A DNA stretch of 64,000 nucleotides. Source: Phyto melanocephala. Taxonomy: Eukaryota; Arthropoda; Insecta; Diptera; Rhinophoridae. The notes under the pieces are model-generated. The model was not told the DNA's origin and did not search any database. It saw only the letters and a list, made by a program, of their open reading frames with translations. Location: the NCBI GenBank assembly GCA_941918925.1, contig OW799234.1:75102543-75166542 (forward strand). Direction: 5' to 3'. The first letter of the stretch is position 1. Every line of letters starts with the position of its first letter. This document shows, one piece after another, positions 10,301 through 21,700 of this stretch. The position numbers were made by a program, and so were the translations under genes.

Positions 10301-10866
10301 AGGGTGGTTAATTTTTAGGGGCCCCTGTTGAAGGTGAACCACACATAAGCAACAAGTTTTTTTTTGCATTTCATTTGACATTTCTCAATCTCAGACTAAC
10401 TTAATCTGAACAGTGGAAAGATACCTAAATGAGCAACGCGTTAAAGTTATTCAGGTTTAATTATTTATTTTATATGATCTATTTTTTTAAATTTTCATAT
10501 TTAAATATCCAATTTTTGTATTTAAATTCTCAATATTTCGCTACTCCTTCGTGTAGCATCTTCAGGAAAATTCATTATTATTAATTATTAATTAATTAAT
10601 TAATTAATTATTATTAATTAATTATTTGTAAATTTATTTTCAGGTTTCATATTCAGGTTTTTTTTATGAAAATGGGCGTTCAAACAAAAATGCATTTTAT
10701 GCACTTCGTAATTCTTTTGATCAACATAATCCTGCCTTCTCAGTTCGTTGAATGGGAACCACTGCTGGTTTTTGCGATAGTGTGGCAAAAGAGCAGTCAA
10801 CATCGCCTCATCATCATGCCCAGCAATTGAGCATCAACATTGTCATTGAAAATTTGGACCATCAGA
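10301..10866 (+). mobile_element. Mariner remnant inside family A
   Basis: The left inverted repeat AGGGTGGTTAATTTTTAGGG follows TA. The mariner ORF start is degraded: coding traces for NEQRVKV (about 10434) are followed by a jump to later pieces, with in-frame debris until GAAAATTTGGACC. The same internal deletion pattern occurs at 47831-48438 and 62706-63286. The right inverted repeat is missing here; family A sequence resumes at about 10867. An (ATTA)n run (10577-10625) is lodged within it. Confidence 0.65.
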
Positions 10867-10986
10867 TACTTCGATATGCTACTAAAATGCTTTTGTAAAT
10901 GTAGTCTTTCAATGAAAGTGGGCATTAAAGTAGGCGTGTTAGTAAAGTTTCTACAAATAAATACAACCTAGATATTTCAATATAGT

Positions 10987-11960
10987 CCTTTATTTTCCAA
11001 AAAACTTTGTCAATAGAGAAATTACATGAATTTATGATAAACCGTTATATGGGAGGTAGGCGTTAAAGTGGACGTGTCACCTAAACTTTTTGGCATTGAT
11101 ACATTGATTAGAAGGATATACGTAGCAAATTTGATCATCAAACCTCTAAATTTGGCGGTTTTATGAGTTTTTAAATTTCATTAACAGTAAATAACGTGAA
11201 AAGTGGGCATTATAGTAGGCGTGTCAAAGTTGTATTTGCGAATGAGTACATTTTAGATGTTTCAATATAGCCCTTTATTATTCCAAAATTTTTATTAATA
11301 GAGAAATTATATGAATTTTAGGTAAAGCGTTATATGGGAGGTGGGCGTAAAAGTGGGCGTGGCCCCTTAATTTTCTGGCACAGTAATGACATTGACTAGG
11401 GGGCTATACGTAGCAAATTTGATCATCATACCTCTAATTTTGGTGGTTTTATGAACTTTTAAATTTCATTAACGGTAGATAACGTGAAAAGTGGGCGTTA
11501 TAGTAGGCGTGTCAAAGTTGTTTTTGCGAATGAGTACAGCTTAGATGTTTCAATATAGCCCTTTATTATTCCAAAATTTTTATTAATAGAGAAATTTTAT
11601 GAATTTTAGGTAAAGCGTTATATGGGAGGTAGGCGTAAAAGTGGGCGTGGCACCTTAATTTTCTGGCACAGTAATGACATTGCTTAGGGGGATATACCTA
11701 GCAAATTTGATCATCATACCTCTAATATTGGTGGTTTTATGAGCTTTTAAATTTCATTAACGGTGGATAACGTAAAAAGTGGGCGTTATAGTAGGCGTGT
11801 CAAAGTTATTTTTGCGAATGAGTACGACTAAGGTGTTTTAATATAGCCCTTTATTATTCCAAAATCTTTATTAATAGAGAAAATAAATGAATTTTAGGTA
11901 AAACGTTATATGGGAGGTGGGCGTAAAAGTGGGCGTGGCATATTGATTTTCCGTTACAAA
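10987..11960 (+). repeat. About 287-bp tandem repeats of family A core
   Basis: Units start with CCTTTATT at 10987, 11271, 11559 and 11847, periods 284, 288 and 288 bp. Each unit contains GGGAGGT(G/A)GGCGT, AGTGGGCGTGGC and GTAGGCGTGTCAAAGTT. The second and third units are very similar; the first and last are more diverged or partial. Central tandem repeats are a known feature of DINE-1-like elements. Confidence 0.8.
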
Positions 11961-12729
11961 AAAGCCCCTCACCAAAAAGCAAAATGTGCAAAATTTCAGA
12001 GTCGTACATCAAATTTTGTTGCTTTTATGACGTTTTTGTTTTTAAATATACCGAAAAATACACTGTGCGGTATAAATTTTCGTACATTTTGATCGATAAC
12101 TCCTCTCCTAATGCATAGATTTAGATAATTTTTGGGGAATAATATTGTTTTTACTCAGGAAATATATATTCGAAGTTTCATGATCTACGTTAATCCGTTT
12201 GGACACAATTCCATTTTATTCGATGTTCGTAGGACACGGTTTTTTCGACCAACTCTTGCTTTTCGAGCTATAACTCTCTTCCTAATATTCCGATTTAGCC
12301 CATTTTCAATACCAAACAAACCTTGTCTATAAGAAAGATTCTGGCAAAATTTGAGCCCCCTAGCTATTTCGGTGCGACCTCTATCGTGCTTTCAACAGAC
12401 GGACAGACGGACAGACGGACAGACGGACAGACGGACGGACATAGCTAGATCGTCATCAAATCAAACCCTGATTCAGAATATATATACTTTATGGGGTCTA
12501 AAATGGATATTTCGATGTGTTACAAACGGAATGACAAAATGAATATACCCCCACCATTTTTTTGGTGGCGGGTATAAAAAGAAAATTTCACAAGCGGGTC
12601 ATATGTCTGCATGTTTTAAATAGTGGAGCATTTCCTTAGATCAGAGATATACATATATAAATGTGATCATTGGAAAATATATTAAAGCCTCGTTGGCCGA
12701 GCCTTGCTGCATCTGTATTGTAATGTAAC

Positions 12730-13738
12730 TAGGGTGATCGATTATTCGAATTTTTTAAGAAACCGGTTTTCAAATAGTTTGAAATTTAGAATTTAAAAAA
12801 AACCGGTTTCTATTTTGAAAATTAAGAAAAAACCGGTTAACCGGTTCGAATATATAAAATAAAATATTTAAAGAAAAAATTAAAAAATATTGTTCAAAAA
12901 GATTATAATAAAAATTATATCTAAATATGAAATTTTTACATTTTATATACGTTTGGCTGCACAATAACGCAATAACTGGCATGAAGGCAGTTGCCTAATT
13001 TGGTTTTAATTAGTTTAATTAATACCATATACTAATACATAAATAAATAAGACTTTTTATAAGGCTGTTATAAATTTTTGTATCTTATTCTGTACATGTT
13101 TTAACGTATTTTGTTTGAAATGATTTCTGTAACTTGAAATACATTTTAAAAGCTAGGGAGAAAATCTTTAAAAAAATGTAATTTTAAAAATTCTTTCTTA
13201 TACCCCTGACAGACATACAAATATAGGCATAAACTAGTTTGTTCAATTGTTTAATTGAAATTTAAGTTGACAGATACTCAATGCCATAAATTAAAATTAG
13301 GATCTGGATGGAGAGATCATTGGTTTTTCTTTATTGTAACTACACCTTTTACCTAAAGGTGATCGATCAGGTAAGTTAATGCTTCAATTACCTTTAACGT
13401 AAGGTTTGTATCCTATAAAAAATAATATTTAAGCTACATATATTATTTTTCTTATTTGGCATTTGTTTTTTAAACAACAAATAGATTGCTTACAATATTA
13501 TAGAAGAATATTTAAAAGTTTTTATTTTCTGATTTTTGGAAACTTTTCGCGTACTCAATATACTATGGTACGATTGTATATATGAAAATAAACTTAAAAA
13601 TATAAAAAAACCGGATTTTTCGGATAAAAAAACCGGTGTAATCGATATTCGAAAAATCAACATTTAGAAAAAACCGCCAGCAAAAAAAAAAAAAAAACCG
13701 GGTTTTCCACCGGCTGTAAAACCGAGTCGATCACCCTA
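12730..13738. mobile_element. Non-autonomous hAT element, 1009 bp
   Basis: The terminal inverted repeat is TAGGGTGATCGA (12730) and TCGATCACCCTA (ends 13738). An exact 8-bp target duplication AATGTAAC flanks it at 12722-12729 and 13739-13746. Eight-base duplications plus short inverted repeats define hAT elements. Both ends are rich in ACCGGTT/AAACCGG words set in A/T runs. No transposase coding is visible, so it would depend on an enzyme encoded elsewhere. Confidence 0.85.
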
Positions 13739-13746
13739 AATGTAAC

Positions 13747-14102
13747 GTACTGTTAGCATGTTGGTGCATTTAAAGAATACCTAAAAACGTGACAAATGTT
13801 TTTGAAATACATAAATATACAGCATAATTATATGTACATAAAACAATTTTAAAATATTAGTTAAACAAGATTTTGTTTAATTAATTTAATTAAAGTTCAA
13901 TGAACTTCGAATTGTTTTTAACTTTATTTCACAACAAAGTGATGGAAATAAAAATTTTTTAAAATTATGACTGTTATGAAGAAAACGTACCTAGTGGTAG
14001 TAGAACAATATCTAGTTTATGATGTATGTATTTAAATATGTATAACTTACTATATTAGATTTATAATATATGTAGCTATACAATCCTGGGAAAATATATA
14101 CA
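13747..14102. other. AT-rich spacer, nothing recognised
   Basis: No repeat end or coding pattern was found between the hAT element and the next MITE. Confidence 0.5.
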
Positions 14103-14627
14103 GCCTTATTCATAACAAAAAGTTGGCATAAAGTTAGCATTAAGTTTATTCATAACAGTCATGCCAAACTCTGGCTAACAATTTGCTAAACTCTTGTTAA
14201 CGAGCTGCCAAACGTTTGCCAACTTGTGAATGACAGCTTTTATGTGTTGTTGTTTTACATTACCAATATTTTTTTTACCTACCTTTTCATCCTGTTCCCA
14301 ATTTACAGATCGGTTGAGTTGCTTTTTCATTTTAATAAAAACTATATTGTTCGTTTGTTTTTTAATTTATTTTTCAATTTTTAAAATTGTTAGTATCGAT
14401 GGAAAAACAAAAATGTGAAAATTAGGGATTATATACAAAAAATGGTTGCATATTTTAGGGGTATCATGCAATTTCAGAGTTGATTTATGAAAAGTTGGCA
14501 GACGGATAAAAGTTTCTTATGAATAAACTCTGTGCTAACGAGCTGCCAAGCTTAATCGGCATTCTAGTTAGCAGCTCGTTGTACGTAGTGTATAAACTGT
14601 GGCTAACTTTTTGTTATGAAAAAGGCC
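14103..14627. mobile_element. Palindromic MITE 'CCTTATTCATAAC', copy 1
   Basis: Ends are inverted: GCCTTATTCATAACAAAAAG at left and GTTATGAAAAAGGCC at right, with long subterminal mirrored segments (GCTAAC, GAGCTGCCAA, GTTGGCAGACGG). It is clearly the same family as 14991-15472. In the middle an ATGGAAAAACAAAAATG-like start resembles the first exon of the Harbinger Myb-like gene at 3882, and both families share a TATTCATA terminus, so a Harbinger origin is inferred. Confidence 0.7.
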
Positions 14628-14731
14628 GATAAGGTATTTGAAATCTATTTTAGAAAAAATTTAAAAAAAAATTTGAAGTAAAATGCATTAAAACTTATTA
14701 AAAACGCTGTAAAAATATAAATATCAAATTA

Positions 14732-15545
14732 TCTATATATATAAAAATCAGTGCCATTATTCGTTGTAATTTTATAATTCAAGAACGGGCTCACCTATCC
14801 AAACCAAATGTTTGGGCTTTGTTCGGACTATTGTTTGCACAAAATCGGTCGAGCGGTTTATGGGTAAAGAAGGGTAAAATCGGTATCTCAGTATCTCCGG
14901 GCTTAATTAAGATATCACAAAAATTCAGAAAGGAACAAAGAGCCTGTTCAAAATAATAGGATAGGTGTCCGGTACTTTTTGGAAATTTTCGGCCTTATTC
15001 ATAACAAAAAGTTGGCATAAAGTTAGCAAAAAGTTTATTCATAAGACACATGCCAAACTCTGGCTAACGATTTGTTAAACTCTTGTTAACGAGCTGCCAA
15101 GCGTTTGCCGACTTGTAAAAAACAGCTGTTTTGTGACAATCAAATTTTATAGAAAAAAGAATAAAAATTTTTGTGCACGAAAAATTTATTATTCGTTTAT
15201 TTTTGTACTTAACTTAAAAATTTTAAAATTTGTTAGTATGTATGGAAAAACAACAGAATGACAAAATCAGAAATGATATACAAAAAATGGTTGCAATTTT
15301 GAGGAGTATTATGCAATTTCAGAGTTGATTTTTGAAAAGTTGGCAGACGGATAAAAGTTTGTTATGAATGAACTCTGTGCCAACGAGCTGCCAAGCTTAA
15401 TCGGCATTCTAGTTAGCAGCTCGTTGTACGTAGTGTATAAACTGTGGCTAACTTTTTATTATGAATAAGGCCGTTTGAGTTTTAAGGGAATAAAACGGGT
15501 AAAAACTGAATTTTCGTACTTTTTTGAACAGCATTATATATATAA
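14732..15545 (+). mobile_element. Helitron-like element, 5' end; 3' end uncertain
   Basis: A|TC followed by TATATATATAAAAATCAGTG (14732) is a Helitron 5' terminus. The sequence that follows (CACCTATCCAAACC, AAAATCGGTCGAGCGGTTTA, CCGGTACTTTTTGG) resembles the reverse element at 35890-37240. A MITE copy (14991-15472) is inserted within it, and the body seems to continue after it to about 15545. I could not find a clear CTRR 3' end. Confidence 0.5.
14991..15472. mobile_element. Palindromic MITE 'GGCCTTATTCATAAC', copy 2
   Basis: The terminal repeats are GGCCTTATTCATAACAAAAA and TTTTTATTATGAATAAGGCC. They match copy 1 (14103-14627) over most of their length; this copy is about 40 bp shorter. It is inserted in Helitron-like DNA. 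There is no open reading frame of note. Confidence 0.75.
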
Positions 15546-15689
15546 GAAACATACATATATAAAAACATCCCATTGTAAAATTATAAATTGAGTTTACGTA
15601 TGTATGTTTCAAAACAAAAAAAAAAAAAACAAATAAAAAAAAGATAAAAAATATATAAAAAAATAATAATAATATTAATAATATATAAA

Positions 15690-16060
15690 ATAAGAAAAAT
15701 TTTTTTTGGCTTAGCTGGGATTCGATGCCACGTTTACTTTAACCATTATACCACGTTTGTATGTACGTATGTATGTGTTGTATGTTGTTGTTGAGAAAAA
15801 AAAACGAGGTGGTCGTGGTTTTTTTTTCCTCATATATCAGTTGTTTGTGTACCGATTTTCCTGATTTTCAATACCGATCTGCTCCCGAATATATCCAATA
15901 TTTTAATACTTCACGTGGGTCCAGGCGATGTCGGGGGGCTTCAAAAAGTCGATTTCAACATACACACCGACATACGGACAGACTGACAAAGCTTAATCGA
16001 CTCCCCTTTTTATCAGCTTTTAGTAAATATATACAAAATGTTTATTATAAATTTGGGTAA
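15690..16060 (-). mobile_element. DINE-1-like family C fragment
   Basis: It reads TTTTGGCTTAGCTGGGATTC, CGAGGTGGTCGTGG, TTTCAATACCGATCTGCTCC, then the reversed microsatellite (GACATACGGACAGACTGACA) and AGCTTAATCGACTCCCC. These are the same words in the same order as 59560-59890. One end is missing. The ORF that could be drawn here (15761-16060) is a repeat artefact. Confidence 0.65.
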
Positions 16061-16252
16061 CTTCTGCATTACTTTCTAGTTAGTTTAAAGTTAGTTAATA
16101 AAATCTGACTTAAAGTACGTTATTTCATAGTTGACAACTACAAATACTATGGAACGTTTTATTCATCAAACACATTCAAAAACAAAAGCAAACCAATTAA
16201 GCTAAAATTGTATGTTTGCAAAACGCACTATGCCTTATATAAGTTAAAAGTG

Positions 16253-17130
16253 GATATTTATACCATTCACCTGGGGTGCACAACAGTATATATTGCTTTG
16301 TCATTCCGTTTGCAATTTCTACAGTTTTCATTTCCGACCCCATAAAGTATATATTTTCTGAAAGCTTATAAATAGGGGAGTCGATTAAGCCCTGACAGTC
16401 TGTCCGTGTGCTGGATGAAATCAACATTTAGAAGCAACCATATGTTCCTCAGATTTGCGTCTGGTATCAATCTTTTGGAAATATTAGGGAATAATTTGCT
16501 ATTAAAATTCAGCACAATCGCTCTATAACTTTATGAGATATGAGCAAATAAACACGACTGCCTCTGCTTATTCCCATATTTTTACCACCAAAATTAAAAT
16601 TTTTCAGCCATAGCATAATTTACCTTTGCTACTCTTTGTAGATTTAATATGCCTCTAGAGATATTCGTAAAAAAATTTGAATAAAGCGGTTCTAGTCGGT
16701 AAAGTTATAGGCAAAAAAGTTTTTTTTTAATATATATTCCAAAAATTTACACACGAAAATCAATTATTTCAGCTTCTAAAAACCGAAATAGTCAATATTG
16801 GTATCATCTAAAAGCGCTTTACTAGCGCAATATAAGCACTATAAAAAAATTAAAATTCATGTTGGCCGCCTCTAAAAAATGGCGGACAATAAATATATAT
16901 ATGCGTCAAATCTGGTATTTTAAAATGTAACTTTTTTAAACCCCTCAATATTGTTATCAAATGAACAGGTTTGACCAGTAGAATACCGTAAAATATTCTA
17001 AAATTTTAAATCCAAAATGGCGTCAAAAAACAAATGGCGGAGCGAACTTTTTAACCCCAACAATATGGTTATCAAATCAAAAGGGATTGTCAAGTAAAAT
17101 ATAGTTAACTACGTAAAAATTTAAAATCAT
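16253..17130 (+). mobile_element. DINE-1-like family C, 'ATGGCGG' subtype
   Basis: It starts TATACCATTCACCTGGGGTG, then TTGTCATTCCGTTTGCAATTTC, CCGACCCCATAAAGTATATA, AGGGGAGTCGATTAAGCC and GTCTGTCCGTGTG. After about 16500 the interior carries repeated units with CCCC(T/A)(C/A)AATAT(T/G)G(T/G)TATCAAAT and AAAATGGCGGA. The same interior is found at 18487-19402. It is non-coding; the 3' hairpin is missing or decayed. Confidence 0.65.
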
Positions 17131-18486
17131 GGAATTCTTGCATCCGCTCTTAAGTTTTATACTAAGATTTTTTAATATAATCCCACTGTTCCACACCAAT
17201 AAAAATATTTGTTTAACGCACGTACCCACATAAAAGCATTTGTATCCGCGTGCGTAAAGTTGTGCATTTAATACAGCGTGGTCTTGTATCTGTGGCTGTG
17301 TTTGCGTGATAATAGATGTGTTACTGACAGTTTAGCAGGAGGATGTCATTTTTTGTTTTGTTGTTATGTATCTCTGGTATTTGTTTAAATGCGTGTTTTG
17401 GTTTGTAGTGCTTGCAATACCGGAAGCTGATTGTATTACATTTTCTTTTGGAGTTTTGTTGAGTAATAACAACAATGACGTACCAAATCTTTTTTCGTAA
17501 ATTTAAAGCTATAAAAAACCGGAATTGTTCTACTTTTGAAGAAAGAAAAAGTGAAAACATAACATGAATGTTATTTTCTTATCTCGTTATGAATGAACAT
17601 AACAAAAAGAAAAGTTACAAGTTGAGAAAGTAAATGAAAACAAAAAATTCTTAAAGACTATAGAAACCGACATATAGAGAATAAGTTGTTTTTAAGTTTG
17701 ATTTAAAAATGTGAAAGAGATTTTAGTGAAAATTGTCACGGAATTTAGTGAAATTAGATGCGCTCCAGCTGTTTGTTATTTTACTGCCAAATATACATTT
17801 CGTGGCAATTTGTGATAACCGAATATGAAATAGTGGTTAATTTGGCTGAAACAAACGTTTTCTTGCCTTTTGTTTTTTTTTCTGTTAATTCTTTTATGGC
17901 AAGATTATAACAAATATTAGTTTTTACAAAATGGAATAGAAAATTACAAAATAAGCTTGCAACAAGCTAAAGCCAATATTCTGATATTTAAAACTTTAAT
18001 GCTGAGACCATCATGGGCGTAGCTAGAACATTCTGGGGGATGTCATGTAACCACCAATTTAAAAAAAATTTACTACTACATTTTAAGTCTTAGTTTATTT
18101 TAACTCAGTTTAGGATTTCGCACCCCTCATTAAAAAATTTGTGGGCTTCTGAAACTCCCAACAAAAAAATATCTGGCTCCAGCAATAAAGACAGTCATTA
18201 TAGATTTTAAGAAAACTTAATGCTATCAAGTCCTGTTGAAGCTGTTAAGCTTTTAATTATGCTTTTGTTTTATCAAAACTCTTATTTAGCTTAAAAAGTT
18301 ACATTTTACACTCCACAACAAAAGGCAACTTTTATCTGAAAACCGAACTTTATCACATGAGATACCGCTTTCACAAAAACATCGCTGCGTTAATTTGCTT
18401 ATAATTAAGGAAATATTAAAGTTGTCTTAAAAAAATTAAATACGGCATCGTCAAGAAGAGCTTGTGTCAATGATCCAAATAATTAC
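17131..18486. other. Gene-free AT-rich DNA
   Basis: No recognisable coding or repeat end is seen. A short segment near 18012 (ATCATGGGCGTAGCTAGAAC) looks like debris of a repeat but has no partner in the window. Confidence 0.5.
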
Positions 18487-19402
18487 ACCTGTGGTGTATA
18501 GCTTTGTCATTCCGTTTGTAATTTCTACAATTTTCATTTCCGACCCCATAGAGCTTATGAATAGATGAATCGATTAAGCCATGTCCGTCTGTCCGTGTGT
18601 TGGTTGAAGTCAACTTTTAGAACCAACCATATGTTCCTTAGATCTGTGTATGATATCAATCTTTCGGAATTATCCGGGAATGAATCAATATTGAAATTCA
18701 GCACAATCTCCCTATAACTTTCTGAGATAAGAGCAAATAAACACAACTGCCTCTGTTTTTCCCTTATTTTTACCACCAAAACTAAAATTTTTCAGCCATA
18801 GAATCATTTATAGGCGCCTTTGCTACTATTTGTAGATATAATATGCCTCTAAAAATATTTGTGACAAATTTTGAATAAAAAATTTTGGCAAAAGTTTTAT
18901 TTGAAAAACAGATACATATTCCAAAAATTTACAAATGAAAATAAATTTTTTTCAGCTCCTAGACAACCGAGATATTCAATATTAGTATCATCTGAAAGGA
19001 CTTGACAAGCGCAATATAAGCACTAGAAAGAATTCATGTTGGCCGCCACTATAAAATGGCGGACAATAAATTTATACATGGGTCAAATCTGGTATTTGAA
19101 AATTTAACTTTTTGAACCCCTCAATATTGGTATCAAAGGGCTTCATCAGCAGAATACAATAAATAATTAAAAAATTTAAAATCCAAGATGGCTTCTAAAA
19201 CAAAATGATGGAGCGAATTTTTTAACCCCAACAATATGGGTATCAAATGAAAGGGCTCGACTAGTAGAAATTCAAAATCAAGGATGGCGTCATTAATAAT
19301 AAACAAAAATGGCGTATTACATGAAATATAGGATATGCTACGATGTGGGAATATACTTACATATGTACATGATGTTGAACGATATTTTTAGATTCGGTAC
19401 AA
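18487..19402 (+). mobile_element. DINE-1-like family C, 'ATGGCGG' subtype, with 3' hairpin
   Basis: It begins ACCTGTGGTGTATAGCTTTG and continues with the conserved TTCCGACCCCATA, the GTCCGTCTGTCCGTG microsatellite and the same interior as 16253-17130. It ends with GATTCGGTACAACCGAATAT (hairpin 19391-19410), the expected 3' stem-loop. Interior units contain ATGGGTATCAAATGAAAGGG. Confidence 0.65.
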
Positions 19403-21229
19403 CCGAATATAACACTTGTGTTTGTTTCATTTGCGACATGTGACAGCGTTCGTGTAAGGCTTACAAAAATTGCTTTAGTTACATATTGGAAATTAAGGGC
19501 AAGCCTTGGATTTTGCTTACTTTTGTAGACAAATAAGAAAACACAAAAACAAATATGATTGAAATAAAAAGTTGTTAAAATTATGACAACAATTGCCATT
19601 GAACTGATGGTTGAAGCAAAAAAATAATAAAATAAAAAATTGTTAATAAAAAGAAAAAGACTTTTGTAATAAATTTCATCCTCACTCACCTATGGCATAA
19701 AGTACGGAACCGCTTTAATCTGGAATGAGCCCTTAAACCACCACAAGGCCTGTTATTTTAATTTATTTTATTTATTTATTTTTTTTTTGTTAAAATAACT
19801 GGCATTAACCAAAAGAAATCGAGCCAAATGGGTTATCATTCCATACGGCCGGCAAATAGACGTGTTTTGTTGGATCATTAAGAACAGGTCTCTGCCTTAA
19901 GCTTTTGCAAAAACACATAAAGTCTGACTATTGATGGAGCATTCCGCTTTATTGCTTTAGCAATAATATCTTATAAGAAAATTTTAATCAAGGAAATGAA
20001 ATCTTTATCAAAAAATTGGACAAATACTGTTGTTCAGTATTATTTGTTATAATTTGTTAAGGGTATGTTTAAATTTGTGTAAAAATTACTGTTACACACA
20101 TATGTTTTATTCGATTTATTTCTTTGATTTTTCCAACTTCTTAGCATTTTTTCATCTTGTTTAAAAGTTACCTGTTTGTTGTGCAAATATTTAGTTTTTC
20201 TTTATCTTTTATCAACAACATTCTTTGGCCATTTCCCCTTTAAAGCCTTCTTTATTTTTGCTTCATTAACCAATTACAATTTATAAATTAATTTCTACAA
20301 AAACGTTATTTTTACAATTGAATTTAGCTGCAATGTTCTGCTTTTCATCATCTCAGTTAAATGCTCTGGAATTCGTAGACAGCTTAGTTCTTGAGGTTGT
20401 TGTAGTTTCTCTTCTTCCCAGTGGTTATGATTTGTTTGACTTAAAACTTTTTATCAATTTGTCTTATTCTTTCAGCAGTACGTTTGTTTAATTTAACTTT
20501 GAACTTTTTATCAATTTGTCTTATTCTTTCAGCAGTGCGTTAGTTGAATTTTTAATTGAATTCTTTAGGTTTCTCTTTTACCTTTAAGTAATTCTGCACT
20601 TTGGTTTCTGATATTGTCAACTCACTGTAACGCATTGAACTGTAGCGAATAAAGAATTATGCTGAGTATTTTATTAATTAATAACGCTGTTAGCTCCGGT
20701 TTAAATAAAATCATATGAATTATTTTTTATTTCTTTTACTAACCTCTTTGAAGTACGTGTAGTTATTTATCATGTTTTTCTGTTTATTTAATATGAACTG
20801 GACCCTTTCTTCGATCTTCGAGTGTTGGTGACTAGTTGATTTTTCATATCTCCCTTACTTTTTATCTTAATTAATAAATAAGATATGCTGCCATTTTTTC
20901 TGTTTTTGGGAAAGAAATGGCGGTTAAATTATAATTTTGTAGGTAGGAAATTAAAATCCACTTCACTTACGAATCAAGTTAAAGCTAAACCACTTTGTGA
21001 TGTATTAAATGTTTGCATTATTCGGAGTTATATAATCTTAAGATAATATTTTGTGAATGTATATTTTTTTAAAATATGTTTAAAATAAAAAAGTTGTATA
21101 TTTGTAAAAATGTCAAAAAGTGTGAACTTAGAGCTCTTTACAGCAGGGGTAACAAAGGACAAAAAAATCTTCATTATTGGCACTTTAGTTTAAATCATTT
21201 ATAGCACTTCTGAATAGTTACCATTCCCC
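19403..21229. other. Gene-free DNA with a small hairpin and a 57-bp duplication
   Basis: A perfect 10-bp stem GTTATTTTAA/TTAAAATAAC surrounds a T-rich loop near 19753-19802. A tandem duplication lies at 20445-20558. No gene or transposon coding was found. Confidence 0.5.
20445..20558 (+). repeat. 57-bp tandem duplication with splice-acceptor-like core
   Basis: AACTTTTTATCAATTTGTC followed by TTATTCTTTCAGCAGT occurs at 20445 and again at 20502. The two copies differ at few positions over about 45 bp. Each contains a pyrimidine tract ending in CAG. Confidence 0.7.
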
Positions 21230-21644
21230 TCAGACCCAGAGACAACAGGGAAATCCTAGAATGGGTACAAGCAATAATTCCCGAAACAAAGATTATTCTC
21301 AACTAAATTTCATTATTGAAAATACAGAACCCGTTTGTTACAGAATTTAAATGCCATACAAAATTTTCCAAATGGTGCAAATAATGTGAATCGACCACCA
21401 CCTGTCGTACCACAACCCAATTCTTAGCATAATCGAAATTCTCATCGAGTTCGACAAGGCATGCCCCATTTTCCTCCTAATTTTGATGAAGACTTTGCAA
21501 TAAGGACCAATAAGATCACTTCAATAATTCAAAACTGGAACATCAAGTTTGATGGATCTAGTAATGGAATGAGTGTTGATGAATTTTTATACCGTGTGAG
21601 AACTTTAACGAAAGAAATTTTTATTAACGATTTTACCCTAATAT
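21230..21644 (+). pseudogene. Retrotransposon gag-like fragment
   Basis: The last part (about 61 codons from 21461) contains RTNKITSIIQNWNIKFDG, SSNGMSVDEFLYRVRTLT and NDFTLIC, matching the N-terminal capsid-like part of gag proteins of insect LTR retroelements (recognised from memory: W.I.FDG..GMSV.EFLYRV). Upstream, further gag-like debris with stops is visible back to about 21230 (PPPVVPQPN). The coding stops abruptly where tRNA sequence begins at 21645. No LTR, protease or polymerase was found nearby, so this is a small orphan piece. Confidence 0.6.
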
Positions 21645-21700
21645 GCCCAGCTAGCTCAGTCGGTAGAGCATGAGACTCTTAATCTCAGGGTCGTGGGTTC
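21645..21700 (+). tRNA. Truncated tRNA-Lys(CTT), nucleotides 1-56
   Basis: The sequence starts GCCCAGCTAGCTCAGTCGG and has the D arm, an anticodon loop ACTCTTAAT (anticodon CTT) and the variable loop and T-stem 5' strand (GTGGGTTC). It ends there: the 3' half of the T loop, the T-stem 3' strand and the acceptor 3' strand are replaced by TTGACTTAATAATAAC. Compared with fly tRNA-Lys(CTT) as I remember it, there is one substitution (position 5). It cannot fold into a full tRNA and is a pseudogene. It joins the gag fragment exactly at tRNA nucleotide 1. Confidence 0.85.

Larger units (their letters stand above)
10155..12578 (+). mobile_element. DINE-1-like element, family A, near full length
   Basis: One end carries ACAAGTAAGAGCACTATA, a hairpin (TTCGGCTGTGCCGAA, 10174-10188) and TATACCCACCACC. 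The other end carries the GACAGACG-type microsatellite (12396-12440), a TATACTTTATGGGGTC block, TTACAAACGGAATGACAAAA and GGTGGCGGGTATA. This is the architecture of DINE-1/INE-1 (Helentron-associated) elements: conserved blocks, a GTCY microsatellite, subterminal inverted TATACCC words and a 3' stem-loop. By that model its 3' end is at 10155, so the element would run right to left. It contains no coding sequence of its own. It holds a mariner remnant (10301-10866) and central tandem repeats (10987-11960). Confidence 0.75.

Noticed and set aside
10577..10625. ATTA repeats as an origin or homeobox-protein binding cluster
   Set aside because: Simple ATTA microsatellite within a mariner remnant; nothing else supports a regulatory role.
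12396..12440. GACAGACG array as a possible CRISPR-like array
   Set aside because: Simple microsatellite without spacers; it is the known GTCY-type tract of DINE-1-like elements in a eukaryotic genome.
12351..12542. ORF with 'TDRRTDGQTDRRTD' repeat
   Set aside because: Translation of the GACAGACG microsatellite of the family A element.
15761..16060. 99-residue plus ORF
   Set aside because: Lies wholly within a reversed family C element; its words are repeat sequence seen in non-coding orientation elsewhere.
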